From Sphagnum magellanicum (lineage: Eukaryota; Streptophyta; Sphagnopsida; Sphagnales; Sphagnaceae), in contig CM038921.1 in the NCBI GenBank assembly GCA_021904315.1, forward strand, positions 10,570,146-10,634,145: DNA of 64,000 bases, given 5' to 3'. How positions within the stretch are numbered: the first letter of the stretch is position 1; each line of letters begins with the position of its first letter. The position numbers were made by a program, and so were the translations under genes. Positions 11,691 to 24,162 of this stretch are shown here, piece by piece. The notes beneath the pieces are model-generated. The model saw only the letters and a program-made list of their open reading frames with translations. It did no database searches and was not told the DNA's origin.

Positions 11691-13700
11691 GTTTTGTGTT
11701 TTTTTTTCACTTTTGTGAGGTAGGTGGTGGTGGCATACCCATTTGTACACAAGAAGACATTTAGCCAAATTTGGCTATACAGACATGTCAGAGAGGAGAG
11801 TAGAAAAATTATTATTTAAGATTCCTGCCTTAGGTTGGCTAGCTGCTGGAAGGAACCTTATCGCCTAAGAAAATATGGAAAATTCCAGGGTATTTTGATC
11901 AAAAGACGGGTGATTTGTGGCCATTTTTTCTCACCCGAAAAGGCAAAAGGAAAAAAGCCTTTGCATTAATTAAACAGCACTTTTCTTTTTCTTTTTTTTC
12001 TTTTTGGTCATGGTGTCAAAATTCGCCCAAAAAAGAAACACTCAGAAAAATTCCACTTTGCCAATTTCTATATTAAATTCCAGCTTGTGTGTGGGTTTTT
12101 TCAAATCCTCTTTTCCTCCTTATTGTATGGTCTAGTAAGTTATTGAAAGTCAAAATTGGCATTTTTTAAATCATTTTTTGGGGTTTAGGGCCATTAAAAC
12201 GAGTCATGGCTCCTTATCATCCAGAGTTTTTTTTCTGTGGTGGGTTTTGTTTTTTTAGTTGCCAACTTTTTTAAAAATAAAATTCTAAAATTTTTCCTAA
12301 TTATTTATGAAGTCCCAATAGGTGGCCAAAAAGACAAAATGAATTCTCTTAAATTTTACTTTCATAGTTTGTTTTTATAGCCAGATTTGGCTAATTCATC
12401 TAGTGCACGATTGATTGCTATTTCAGCAACATCACAAAATTGAAAGGGAAAAAAAAAAACACTGCCCTAATTGCACCACTTTGGACACCAAATTTTTTGT
12501 GTCAAAATGTCCCGAAAACAAAATTCAAAGCAAACATGAAAACATGTAGTTATTTATTTATTTATCTATTTATCTATTTATTTATTTACTGACATTCAAA
12601 TATTATTATTATTACTCATGGACCCCAACTTTTTCAGAAGAAGTTTCCAGAGCTGCTTCCAAGCTTTTGGATCTTATTTACTTACTTACCCAATCTGCCT
12701 CTAGCCTAGGTGATGAATTGATGATGCCTTTCCAACATGTGCTGCTGGGCTAGAGTCTTCCATTGTAAACACCTCATAAACACATGTTTGGATTTCAATA
12801 AAATCTGAGAGATGCTTCTCTGAAGTTGCTATGGGTGTTTTATTTTTTAAATATTATTTATTTATTTATAAATTTCAATAATTTTTATTTTATTTTTAAT
12901 TTAATTTTTTTTAATTTTAAAATTTTAAAAACCTGAGAAATATGATTTTGACCTATAGAAAGGTTTTTTCACAAAAAATTGTCACAAATTCGCCATATTT
13001 CAAAGGAAAACAAATTTTGCCAGATTTTTCACAATAGGTTCCAGTAGGTGGTAGCCAAGAATATAGAAGGATTTTTTTAAATAAAAAACTTTCATATTTC
13101 ACTTATTGCCAAATTTGGTTAAATTTCCTTCTAGGTGGTTCCCACACACTAACTAATGTTTTCTCTGTTGGAGATTTTTTTTTTCATTTTGCAACTTGGA
13201 AAATATGATTTCAACACATATAAAGGATTGTTGTTCCAAAATTGGCCCTAATACTCCAGATTTTGATTTTTTAAAATAAAAAATCACCAGATTTATACAA
13301 TGGGTTTCAAAAGATAGCCAAATACATAAAAAGGGTTCTTAAAATTTTCTACTTTCATATTTATTCAATAGCCAAATTTGGCTAAATTTTATTGGGGGAT
13401 GATCACCAGTTCGGCTACATCACAACATTTGAAAAAAAAAAAAAAGAACCCTGAAGTCCAAACTTGCTACTATCTGTCTATTGACCCTCTCTCTCATTAT
13501 GAAGATTTATTTTATTTTATTTTTTGAAGTTGCCATATTTAGACAATAGATTGTAACATGTCACCAAACTGTTGCATGATTCCTAAACTTTTCTACTGTA
13601 CTCTCTCTCTATGACGTTTAGCCAAATTTGGCTATGCCCTCTTGTGGATGATTGCCAATCTACCTACTCCACCTACCTCAGAAATTTGAAAAAAAGAACA
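11691..13700. repeat. Degenerate repeat array centred on a 16-bp palindrome
   Basis: The perfect palindrome TAGCCAAATTTGGCTA occurs at 11762, 13369 and 13619, with one mismatch at 12378 and two at 13106. Each copy is preceded by a related block (gccaga, tttt, a GGTTCCAGTAGGTGGTAGCC-like stretch, then TTTCATATTT) and followed by one ending in ACATCACAAAATTTGAAAAAA. The last spacings are 263 and 250 bp. Outside the palindrome the copies differ widely. Further copies lie at 22540 and 35576. A TTTA run sits at 12550-12590. Confidence 0.7.
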
Positions 13701-13825
13701 CAAATCTAGTCATGATAGGGTTTGAGTTTTACGCAATCTTCAGCTGACGTCAAGTACAGGGCATGCTATTATTGTCATTATTTGTAACGTAGGCCAAATA
13801 GGATCAGGATTTGACTGCCTGCTAA

Positions 13826-14322
13826 CAGCATTTCCAGCGGTGCTCAGTACGTGCCCCTGCAAAGATATTTCTTACATGCAAGTTTAGTTATTTACTTTTT
13901 CTTTTCTTCTGACCCCACCCATACAACTAAAATTGGGACTGCAAATAGGTGGGAGAGTACTAGTAGCACCCATAAAACTAAAATTGGGACTGCAAATAGG
14001 TGGGAGAGTACTAGTACAACCCATAAAACTAAAACTGGGACTGCAAATATGTGGGAGTGTACTAGTACCACCCTTAAAACTAAAATTGGGACTGTAAATA
14101 GGTGGGAGAGTACTAGTACCACCTGTAAAACTGAAACTGGGATTGTAAATAGGTGGGAGATTACTAATAGAAACCCACCTGGACCAATCGAAACTACCTA
14201 GCCAATTAACCTGCTTTTAGACTGTGCTGCGCCTTTTACCAGTCTCTCCATCCTGTGCAGAAATGCTGGGGGCAAACCCAGTTATTTTGCTGAGCCAAAG
14301 CCGGCATGCATCTTGACCTTCG
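13826..14322 (+). mobile_element. PIF/Harbinger-like MITE, copy C, with internal 51-bp tandem expansion
   Basis: Starts CAGCATTTCCAGCGGTGCTC after TAA (13823-13825) and keeps the family interior up to TTTTGCTGAGCCAAAG. The right terminal repeat is lost. The middle segment, present once in other copies, is repeated five times with a 51-bp period (about 13917-14175): ACTAAAATTGGGACTGCAAA, then TAGGTGGGAGAGTACTAGTA. Because 51 is a multiple of three, this gives a spurious repetitive reading frame of 116 codons. Confidence 0.8.
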
Positions 14323-15418
14323 AGACTGGATACGAAACTGGCGTAGAATTTTGGGGGAATGGAAAGTTGTTGTGAGCTTTTCGGACATGGAGTATTTGTT
14401 GGGTTTCCCTCCCCCCTTTTACTATGGACTTTTCTTTTGCCAAAATAGGAAAATAGCACATTGAAAAATGTGTCCGTCTTTTGCTTCATCCAAATCTACC
14501 AATCTCTCTCTCAGTTCTACAACTTTGCCATTACATTTGGCAATTTAACTCCTCCATTTGTGTGCCTGGGAGCATCTTCTTCATCAATCCCTGTTTTTCT
14601 TTTTTCTTTTTTGGCAGATTTGGGGAAGAAGAAGCTGGCAGCTTTGCGTGCTTGCTTGAGTAGATTGATTGATTGCAGGCTCTGATGCAGCTCCGAGTTG
14701 TGCAAGAGTGCAAGAGTGGGTCTTTGCACGAAATTCGTCTTGGGTTGTGCATCTTTCTTGGGTTTTGAACAACCAATCTATTGCTCAAGGTGGGATTTTT
14801 GTTTTTCTCTACGAAAACTGAAATTTTCTTCTTACCTTCACTGTAGCATTGTTCCATTTGTGAAGCTGATCATGGGATTTCACTTTGAGCTTGTGGTTTG
14901 GACTTGGTTGATTATTTCTTTCCTTCCTACTTCGACTCCATAGCTGGTTTGGGTACTAAAAACAGGATGTGTATTTCTCTTTTTGGAACTTTATCCCTTT
15001 GGTGAGGAGGGGCTACGAAGATTGGCAGGCTTTCTTTTAGGCCTTTTGTGGATCATTTTTGAGATTTGGGTATCTTTGAAGGTGCACTTTGAGTTCACAA
15101 CTTAAGCTCAAAAGTGAGAGAATTGGATGCTCAAATTGGAGTTTATGAGCTCAGTTTGAAAGTTAGTTTTCCTCTCGGTTTGCAATTTTGAGCCCTAGAA
15201 GTGGTGTAAGAGAGGTAAATGGAAAGTTCTAGTAAATTTTGTGATGCTGCTCATTTCTCAGTATTGTTTCGACCCACACATACTATGAGTCCCTGTTTTC
15301 CCATGTGTCTGGGATGTGTCTATCAGCTGATCAGTGTAGTAGATTTGACATACCAGAAGAAAAAATCACACACACTACATGGGATGAGAAATTGGGATGA
15401 CAACTGATTGTTGTGCAG
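14323..15418 (+). promoter_or_regulatory. Probable leader and promoter region of the CLC gene
   Basis: The start codon at 15419 directly follows a good splice acceptor (TTGTTGTGCAG), so an upstream non-coding exon is likely. A possible donor is CAAG followed by GTGGGA near 14789. That pairing is inferred. No TATA box was identified with confidence. Confidence 0.4.
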
Positions 15419-18400
15419 ATGTGGGAAAATATGGAGGTCGAGGTGCCATTGCTGATGGATCTAGGCAATGATGACACCTTGAATGACACCCCTGATGAGT
15501 TACATGAATCCCAGCAACAACAGGAAGAATTTGGTGTCGAAAGCCTTGACTATGAACCCATCCATAGTGTTGTCTATGCCAAGAAGAAACGAAGGCAACA
15601 GTCCAGGAAAATCTATGGGTGCTTGCTTCCTCTTCTGTGCTCTCATTTCTGCTCTTAAAATTTCTATTGAATGTTCCCCTCTTAGAAGCCACCTTCATAA
15701 ATTGCAGAACCCTGTTTGTGCCGCATCAACATTGCTGTGTAATTGAGGTTCCTGTCAGAGGGTTATCATTAGCTAGGGTTTATCTCAAGTGGTTCTATTC
15801 AGTGCAATAGGATCACAACTGTGCAGTGTGGAAATAGAGTAATGGGTGAATTGGGTTTTTTTACATCCTTTTTGAGAAGAATGGAAGCTTTTGCTCATGT
15901 TGAGGAGCACAACAATAATAGTCAGCTTTTGTCTTTAGCAGGTACACAGGTGTTACTCTTGCAAAATGGACCATTACAATTCTTATTGGAATTCTTGTTG
16001 GTGAGTTACTACCATACCCATGATCACTTGTTACTAGGTGGCACCCATTTTCAAATCTGATCACACAAAAGCCATGTCCACTCTCCACAATTTTCAATAC
16101 TTGACTGGGAAGTGTAGGTGTAATCACCCTAAAATGTGAAAATCTGGTGATGTGTTCAGGTGTGGTTGCTTATATCATTGAATCATCTCAAGAAGTTCTC
16201 GTCACTTTTAAGGTATAACTCTCATCCTTCAATATTGGCATTATGTAGTTGCACCAGTGGAAGTAACTGTGGGGTGCTTGGTTCTAAAGCCACAAAGCTC
16301 AACTGTGATCATTATACGTTGGATCCTAAACCCTAAAGCTTTACAACAAGTTCTACCCTCAAAGTTCTAGGAAAAGACCCATGTTAATTTGATTAGTAGC
16401 GTGGTATGACACGTCTAGACAATGAGGGGCAGTAATTTTCTCATATGAACTATTATTGTTCAGAGATATTGACACCCTTCCACAACATAACATGCTTGTA
16501 TGTTTCATCCCTCATGGATTCTTCGTTTCTCATGGTAACACATAGGTACTGTTTAGCAGACTGTACACCATAGATGATCAGTGGATGGAGGGTTAAGGGA
16601 ATTATTGATTCCATGTGTTTTGATTCGGTGCAGAAAGATTGGACACAAAAGATGATAGGAAATGGGTTAGGTCTTGCTTTTCTTGGATATGCAACATTCG
16701 GCATTATGCTGGTCTTGATGTCAAGCTGCTTGGTCATGTTTTGGGCTCCGGCTGCTGCTGGTGGAGGGGTAAATGACTCTCAAATATTTTGAACCTCTCT
16801 CCCTTTTCTTTCAGTTGGGTTCAGGGTTACATATTCAGGGATCAGAGCAGTGTCATAGTGATCACAAAATTCAGCACATTTCACAAGCTTCAGAACAATT
16901 CTGAGGTACCATAACCATTTAGTTACAGGTGCATACAAAAGGCTATGCGTTTCTGTGTAGGTCAAGTGTAGTTAGAGCAACTCCAAAAGTGTACTGTACA
17001 ACAAAGATTGGTTGAAGAAAAGTCAAAACCTGCCTGTTTGGCTGAGCAAAATGGTTTTAGCGAAGCATTTTTGCACAGGATACCAAGGCTGGCAAAAGGC
17101 ACAGCAAAGCCTAACACTTGTTGTTGATTGGCCAGATGGTTTGATTGGTCCATGTGGGTTGCTATTACTAGTCTCCCACCTTTTGCAGTCCCAGTTTCAG
17201 TTTTATGGGTGTGGTTGGGAAAAAGTAAATAACTAATCTTGGATGTTAGAAATACTGTTGCAGGGCCAGAGAGTGAGCATGGGTGGAATTGCTCTTAGTC
17301 AATAGTATATTCATGGTGTTCATAATTTCTGGGTCTATTTTGCAGGTTACACTTGTGATGGCTTATTTGAATGGAAATGATATTCCTGACTTCTTCCGGC
17401 CCAGCACTCTTTTCACTAAGGTTATTCACCCTCATTGTCCTGGGTAGTTATTTCTTGAGTCCATGCTATACCAGCACCTGACAATCAAGATGCGAGTGTT
17501 CTTCTTTTTAAGAGTGTCAATTGATCAAATTAAGTACTGGGTTTTGAGTTGCACCTCATATATTTATGCATTCTCTTTTGGTTGCAGATATTCGGGACAA
17601 TTTGCACTGTGTCATCTGGCCTCCCGGTAAGGATTTAGGGTTTAGGGTAAACCTCCACCATTTCTGACTGTCATTCACTTATTGAGTGTTAGTCCATGAG
17701 GACAAGAATCTTCTTGTGACTGACCTCTTTTTGCAATTGTCAAAATCATGTTGTTGACAATGGATGGGATTTTTGGGCACTATACTCAGAAACGGTGACT
17801 CATTTGTACCATGTAGAAAGAAGGGAGTCACTTATTGAAGCATTTGAGATTTAGGGCTAGTTTGGAATGTACTGTGTTCTCTAAGAAAATAGATGGGAAT
17901 TGGGAGTTTTTGGGGATGGGTTAGATAGGGCAAGAAGGACCATTGGTGCATATTGGTGCTGCTATTGCATCATCTCTCACTTGGATGTATGGCCGAGTTC
18001 CATTAAGGACGAAAGAGGGCACATCATCACGATCACCAAGAGATTGCTGGGAGTGGATTAGTGGAATTATGCCCCAAAACTGGCCCTTTGTATGCATATC
18101 TGCCCCCTGCTACTCCCCTTCTCTCCTGTTGCCACTTGGTACCAATTTTAAGGTCATCAAACTTTACAAAGATGCTAGGCATAAAAGATCTAGGGTTTTG
18201 CACATTGTACATTAGCACATGCATAGACAGTCAGTAGGCTGGAAGCTTAAAGTTTGATGTTTACCCTAAACCCTAAACTTAAAGTTTGATGTAAGCTAAT
18301 TTCTTTGGCTGTGTGATCATACAGAATTTTTACAATGATAGGGACCGACGAGAGTTTATTTCAGCTGGAGCTGCAGCTGGGTATTTCTGCCTAGAACCTG

Positions 18401-21400
18401 AAAAACCAACATTCAGAAGTTGAGAAGCGTTACAGAATTTGAGGATTAGCAAAGAATAAATAAATGTTAAGGGATTTGGCAAATTACATAAATAATGTTT
18501 GTCACATAATAATACGCTCTTGTTCTTTTTGTTAGTCTGTCAACTCAACCAAGAGGAGTTTCCAGAACTTGTCACTTAGTCCTTATATATAGAGAGAGAG
18601 AGAGGAGGACAATGGGACCACAAAATGCTTGATATGGAGGCATTCTCACCATACCTCGACAAGTAGTAAACCCTAAACCCTAGATCTTGTTGAACTAGGG
18701 ACTTGGATCCTCATCTCATTCAGTAGTGCCTGTCACATACAGCTTGGCGGCAGCGTTTGGGGCACCTATTGGTGGAGTTCTCTTTTCCTTGGAGGAAGCC
18801 TCCAGTTTTTGGTCAAGAAAGGTGACTCAACCTTGATAACCTAATCCCATTCCCTTCCTGTTAATACAATTAGAGAAAAAATTACTAGAATCATATATAT
18901 ATATATGGAGAAATTTTGTCAGTACTTATGAATATTATATATATATAATTTACTTAGTTATTTATTTGATGAACAAACGGTTCTTTGACACAACGAGCTT
19001 CATGTTTGTGGAATCGCAGGTAATGTGGCGGTCATTATTATGCACATCATGTGCAACTATGGTTTTATCTTGGCTTCATGAACGGTGTGTGCTTATCTTG
19101 CATATCTGCTGCAATTGAATACTGTAGTTTGTATGGGTAAAACTGATACCACTCAGGCTATTTAGGGGACATACGGAATAATTGTCATACCTTTTATGTG
19201 TTGGGAGGGTTTAGGGTTTACCATTTAAAAGAAATTGGTAGTATTCTTTTTGTTTTTTCAGTTCACTAAATGTGACTTATGGTGGGGACCATACAGGCAA
19301 TTTTCTTTATCACTACCAGGCAATATTTCATTCCATGGTCTTCAGGTTAAAATCTCACGCCTTTAAAACTCAATACATCAATCCTTCGAAATCACAAAAT
19401 CAAGGCAATTATAGCTTCAAAAATTTAACTCCTTTACAAACTATGAACCCTACGATTTGTGTCTACTGGTGATAATGCCTTTAGTTGATAAAAGAAATTC
19501 CATCAAAACCCATTAAATTACAAGTGTTGTTGGTACCCAACAAATTCAGAAATGGATACATTATGATTCAAAAGGTCTGTTTACGGATTCCAGAATCTAC
19601 ATATGTTGAATTTTGCATGGATTTGTTCTGACTGATGTGGATTGGGGTTATTCTTGGACAGCCAGAATTCGACCTCCAAGACATTCCCCTTTTTGTGGTG
19701 ACAAGCCTAAGTGCGGGTGTCCTCGGTGCATGTCTCAATAATATCCATGACTGGCTCTCCCAATTCCGACCATCTTCACGACACAAATCTTTAAGGTTTT
19801 ATTGGAATTCATTCTCACTTTTGACTTCCAAAAGCGCACACTTCTTTCATAAGCACTTCCCTTCAACCAACAAACTTCATGCTCTAGAACTTCAGCAATT
19901 TGCTGAACAACACACGGTAATAACAAATTCTAATCTCACTTTCTTTTGTTTGTATGGGGTGTGTGTGTGTCAGGGTGATAGAGGCATGTCTGGCAACACT
20001 AGTTTCAGTAGCCATCATATTTCTGCTGCCCCATTTCTTTGGGCAATGTCTCCCAATGCAAGACGAGTGAGTTCTTTTGAAACTTTGTGATCTCCTTGTG
20101 CCACTGAGAATTTGGTTGCGGGGCTTCCTCCCTAGTTTTTTCCTTCTTATTCTCAAAAGAACAAAAGGGTCAATTCTATTCACAAATGCAAAAAGAACAT
20201 TTTTTTTCTTAAATTTTTTTTAAAAAAAATTTAAAGAACAGAGAAAGAGCAATCAAACTCAATTGACTGTTGGCAAGCTGCAAGCTTGTATCTAGAAATA
20301 AGAATAAAAATTAATAAATTGTTGCTGGAAATTGAATTTTGTTGTGCACTATAGGCAAAAAGGTGATGAATACTGGTTCCAATATACATGTCCAAAAGTA
20401 AATACGGACACAGGTGTAGCATACTACAACGACCTTGCCACTTTATTTTTCTCCGTACCTCATCAGGTATAGTTGTTTTTTTTTTAAAAAAAACAATTTC
20501 AGTTGCATATATATATATATATATATATGCACATAGATCCATTTCATATTTTAATATTTTACCATATAAATCTCTTGCCAACCCAATGCACACTATACTA
20601 TATATATAGTAAAGACAAATAAATTGGTTTTAAATTTTAACTCTTATTTCAAAGTTTAAAAAGGATGCCATATATATGGGCAAAACAAATTAGGGTTGGT
20701 TACATATAAACGAAATGAATATGTTCCATTGAAGACTGATTGAGATTTTCATGGGAGCAGACAATCCAGCAGTTGTTGGCACTTGTGGGTGGAGAGAACT
20801 CGCCTTTCACCATACCGAGCTTGGCAATTCATTCTGGGTCATTTCTATTGCTATTCATTTTGGCATACGGCATTGCAACTCCAGGAGGCATTTTCATGCC
20901 CTCGATTATGGTATGTACTAGGAACCCCAAACCCTGAAAACAAGAATTCCCAAGTTGTGTTTATGTAATTAATTATTAGGGTTAAGGCAAAATATCAGGT
21001 AACCCTCCAGAGTTCATCCTGGAGTTTTCACACGGGTGTTTATACGTTATTTAGCTAATAGCGTTGAGATGGTTGTCTTGTGCACAGGTTGGTGCATCAT
21101 TTGGGGCATGTCTAGGGCGTATTTACGAAATCTTTTTTCCTTTGTAAGTCTTCAAGAAACCCCTCAGTCAGTCTTAATGATGAAAAATGTTGCAAAAGTC
21201 TATTGGTTTCTGTTTTCTCTTATGGATGGATGTGGAATATGTCTAAGGGCAAACCATGGTTTGTAATGGAGATCTGAAATTTTCTCTGTGAAAGTGAATT
21301 CAAGACCCATTGTTTGTTACATGGCTTTCTCAATTGCTGACTATTCTCTCTTTCAATTTCTGTGAGGGTTTAGAGGCACTGTGCAACCAGGTCTCCATGC

Positions 21401-24149
21401 GCTAGTAGGGGCAACAGCAATGTTGGGTGGTGTTTTTCGCACTTCCATTTCTTTGGTTAGTTCTGCATCCTAGCAATGACATTCTGTGCTGTGAAAATGC
21501 CAACTATGAGATCAGGACCATGATAATCTTTCCATTTAGGGTTTAGGGTTTAGGGTTGCTAATTAGGACTTTGCTACTGCATTGCTACAATTGTAGTGGG
21601 AATAAGGAACAAAATTATGCAAATGGGATGATTTCATATGGTTCTAAGGATTATAGTATTGTTAAAATCAAATTGACATTTTATGGGCTGTGAAATTGCA
21701 GGTGGTAATAATGGTGGAGGGAACAGGGGGAATTGATTTCATACTACCAGTTATAGTAGCTATAGTTTTGTCTAATTGGGCGGCATATCATATCCACTCT
21801 GCCGGGGCTTATGAATCTGACCTTGAACACTTAGGTACACACAACAACACTGCACACTGCACAACTCTTGTGCCCACTTTTGTTACCCCAGATCGCCCAG
21901 TCAAAATGAAGCTGAAGTCTTTGAAATTGTCGACATCTTTCTCTCCTTGGTTTATGTGCATTAAATTGTATTAATTTTCTCTTTCTCCCTAAGAGCTCTA
22001 CATGTTGTGGGTGTCTTTTATTTCTTCTCTTACGTAGTGTGTTTTCTACATAATGAAATTGGTGTGTAGATTTATCTTTCTCTTGATTTCTAAACTAATT
22101 TTGGGTCCACTTAGATTTGCATTAACTACTTCTCTTGCCCCCTAAGAGCTTTGTTGGGTGTTGTCTTACCTCTTCTGCTCTCTTGGATTATTGGCAGGGG
22201 GAGTTTGTTTTCTACAGAGTGAGGCTCCACACAAGTTAATTTCAGTAACAGCAGCAGACATAATGGCACATAATGTCATTTGTTTCAATGAGGTAAAAGA
22301 ACACACATTGTTGTATTGACAAAACCAGTGATTTATTTTTTGGTGAAATTTCACTTCTTGGCAACAAAAGAAAGGGGGTTGTGAATTGTACAATGGGTTT
22401 TTTTGTTGGAAAACATGGGTCCTTGTTGCCACATTATGAGGAAAAATGGGCCCATGCTGCCATATTTAGACAATAGTTTCTAGCATGTCACCAACATGTA
22501 GGGGGATTCCTAAACTTTTCTACTTTCCTCTCTAACTTGTAGCCAAATTGGGCTAAGCCCTCTTTTGGATGGTTGCTAAACCCACCTACCTAACCAATTT
22601 GAAGAAAAAACACTGGACACAACCAATGCTCCAAACCTCTTTTTTGCAGTAGGTGAATTGTACCAATTTCTATTATTCTTTCTTCCCCCCTCTTCCTGTT
22701 CGAGAGGAAAGGATATAGAGAAAGACAAATTACTACTATAGCTTCTGCCCAAAGACAGAAAAAAAAGAAATAATGACAAGATGGGTGCTCTCTATTTTGC
22801 AGATCATGTCTGTAAGGGAGGTGGTGAAAATTCTCCGTGAAACTTCCCATAATGGATTCCCTGTTCTTCGGTACACATCATCTGAATTGACCTCGCAGCC
22901 AGATGGTCAATTAGTGGGACTGATTCTGAGACATCAAATCATGCTTCTGCTGGAGGAACGTGCATTGATTGAAGTTGATTCAATTGCTCTCACTCGTCCA
23001 CTCTCATATCGCTTTGCCAATGTGCGTGAGACCAGGATCACCAGAGAGCAGAGCTATCTGGAACATGCAATGCAAGTTTATCACCATAACCATCACCCAC
23101 ATCGTCGGTATCTGAACTCCAACCCTGAAGCTGTCAACGAACTTGGAATTGATGGTCTACTGCAGGTAATAAATTTGATGGAAAAAAATTTCTCATTAAG
23201 AATTTCTATGGAGGATTCTGTCTTCATGAATGGTTTTTTGTTGGGTTCTTGTTGAGCCTTATTCTTTCGCTTTTAAGTATCATCTCTGTGTACATGCCTA
23301 ACATCTTTCAAGATTTATAGAGTTTCTCTTTACTTCAGAGTGATGATCACCTGGTTGACTAATTTGCAGGAAGACTCATCCCCAGATGTCAATGGGGATA
23401 CTGCTAGTGGTGTAACACCAGAAGGCTCAGCTGCGGTGAAGAAGCCAAATCACCCAAGAGTTCCAGACAAGGATTTGGCGCTAGATCTCCGGCCTTGGAT
23501 GAACCGTGCTCCTCTTACGGTATGGGTTTTATTATTAAGAAACAGATCAAAATCTGAAGAAATATTATGACATGAAGTATCATGTTTTCCATCCAGCCAT
23601 GTCCAAATTACTATTTGGGGTCCTTGTGTCATACGCTGCAGTTATGAAATGTATGGTCTCTTTTGCTAAACCCAGCAGCAATAAAACCTCATTAAGCTCC
23701 ATTGTGTACATGTGAAGGTTCGAGCTGAGTGTTCAGCACGGCGGGTGTATATCATATTTCGGACATTGGGGCTTCGTCATTTGTGTGTCACTGACTACAA
23801 TAATAGGTGGGTATTATCATACATATGGTTACATCTGTTAACCTTGCAGTTTTCCCTTCATTCAATTTTCAGCAGCTTGTCAATGACAATGGTTGATGAT
23901 GGTTCATGTTTGCAACTTTAGGATTTAGGGTATCATGTACTTCAACAAAATTCTTAGCAAACAAAATTGATCTGGGTGTGCAGTGTAATAGGCATGATAA
24001 CAAGAAAGGATATTGCTGAGGCAGAGAATAGCTTGCCTGTGGTGGAGTCCTGGACTCCGAGACTAGCTTACTTGGATTCTAGTAGATCTTTTGGCCGTGC
24101 AAGCTATCGGGAAAGAACTCCCCAAGATGTTTTCTTTTCAGTGCCATGA
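15419..24149 (+). CDS. CLC: CLC-6/7-type chloride/proton antiporter
   Basis: Exons: 15419-15618, 15942-16000, 16160-16212, 16634-16768, 17346-17420, 17588-17626, 17925-18089, 18325-18380, 18743-18821, 19020-19088, 19262-19345, 19662-19795, 19974-20066, 20355-20466, 20761-20910, 21088-21143, 21374-21455, 21702-21834, 22198-22292, 22803-23165, 23370-23519, 23718-23806, 23984-24149; 878 residues. ESLDYEP opens the core. Helix F reads GQEGP with gating Glu191. SLEEASSFW keeps Glu279, the proton glutamate region of exchangers. GIFMP (494-498) is the third anion motif. Two CBS domains follow (about 624-690 and 795-840, [17 protein letters not shown]). The helix-D motif, normally GSGIPE, reads GGGVTL (147-152). 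The tail resembles animal CLC-7 (NHNGFPV, GLILR). Relatives exchange chloride for protons in endosome or vacuole membranes. Donors GTGCTT (exons 1, 10) and GTTATT (exon 5) are weak. The exon 10/11 joint is the least certain. Confidence 0.92.
16975..17294 (-). mobile_element. PIF/Harbinger-like MITE, copy D (complete, in CLC intron 4)
   Basis: Flanked by perfect TTA duplications (16972-16974 and 17295-17297). The left end is GAGCAACTCCAAAAGTG and the right end is GTGGAATTGCTC. It is inverted relative to copy A. The interior matches A: TGCCTTTTACC-type block, CAGTCCCAGTTT, GGGTGTGGTTGGG. It lies wholly inside intron 4 of the CLC gene. Confidence 0.88.
17634..17647 (+). repeat. Telomere-like motif pair in a CLC intron
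   Basis: Two perfect TTTAGGG units. Similar short runs lie at 16327-16338, 18263-18278, 18667-18682, 19206-19219 and 21535-21557 (three units), all in introns of the same gene. Confidence 0.8.
20207..20238. repeat. AT palindrome in CLC intron 13
   Basis: A nearly perfect self-complementary run (CTTTAAATTT type arms around T8A8). A (TA)n run follows in intron 14 at 20507-20528. Confidence 0.6.
22450..22650 (+). repeat. Palindrome-centred repeat, dispersed copy in CLC intron 19
   Basis: Matches the 13.5-13.7 kb copy closely: GCCATATTTAGACAATAG, CTAAACTTTTCTACT, then the palindrome with one mismatch at 22540 and CCCTCTTTTGGATG. Confidence 0.75.
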
Positions 24150-24162
24150 TCTATTAGGTAGT

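Noticed and set aside
13851-14201. 116-codon repetitive frame that looks like a small repeat protein
   Set aside because: It is the 51-bp tandem expansion inside a MITE. The period is a multiple of three, so stops are avoided by chance.
19085-19345. Alternative CLC exon 10/11 reading with donor at 19085 and another frame in exon 11
   Set aside because: That frame cannot be joined to exon 12 with the good CAG|GTTAAA donor. The chosen frame reads [16 protein letters not shown], closer to CLC-7, and keeps phase 0 throughout.
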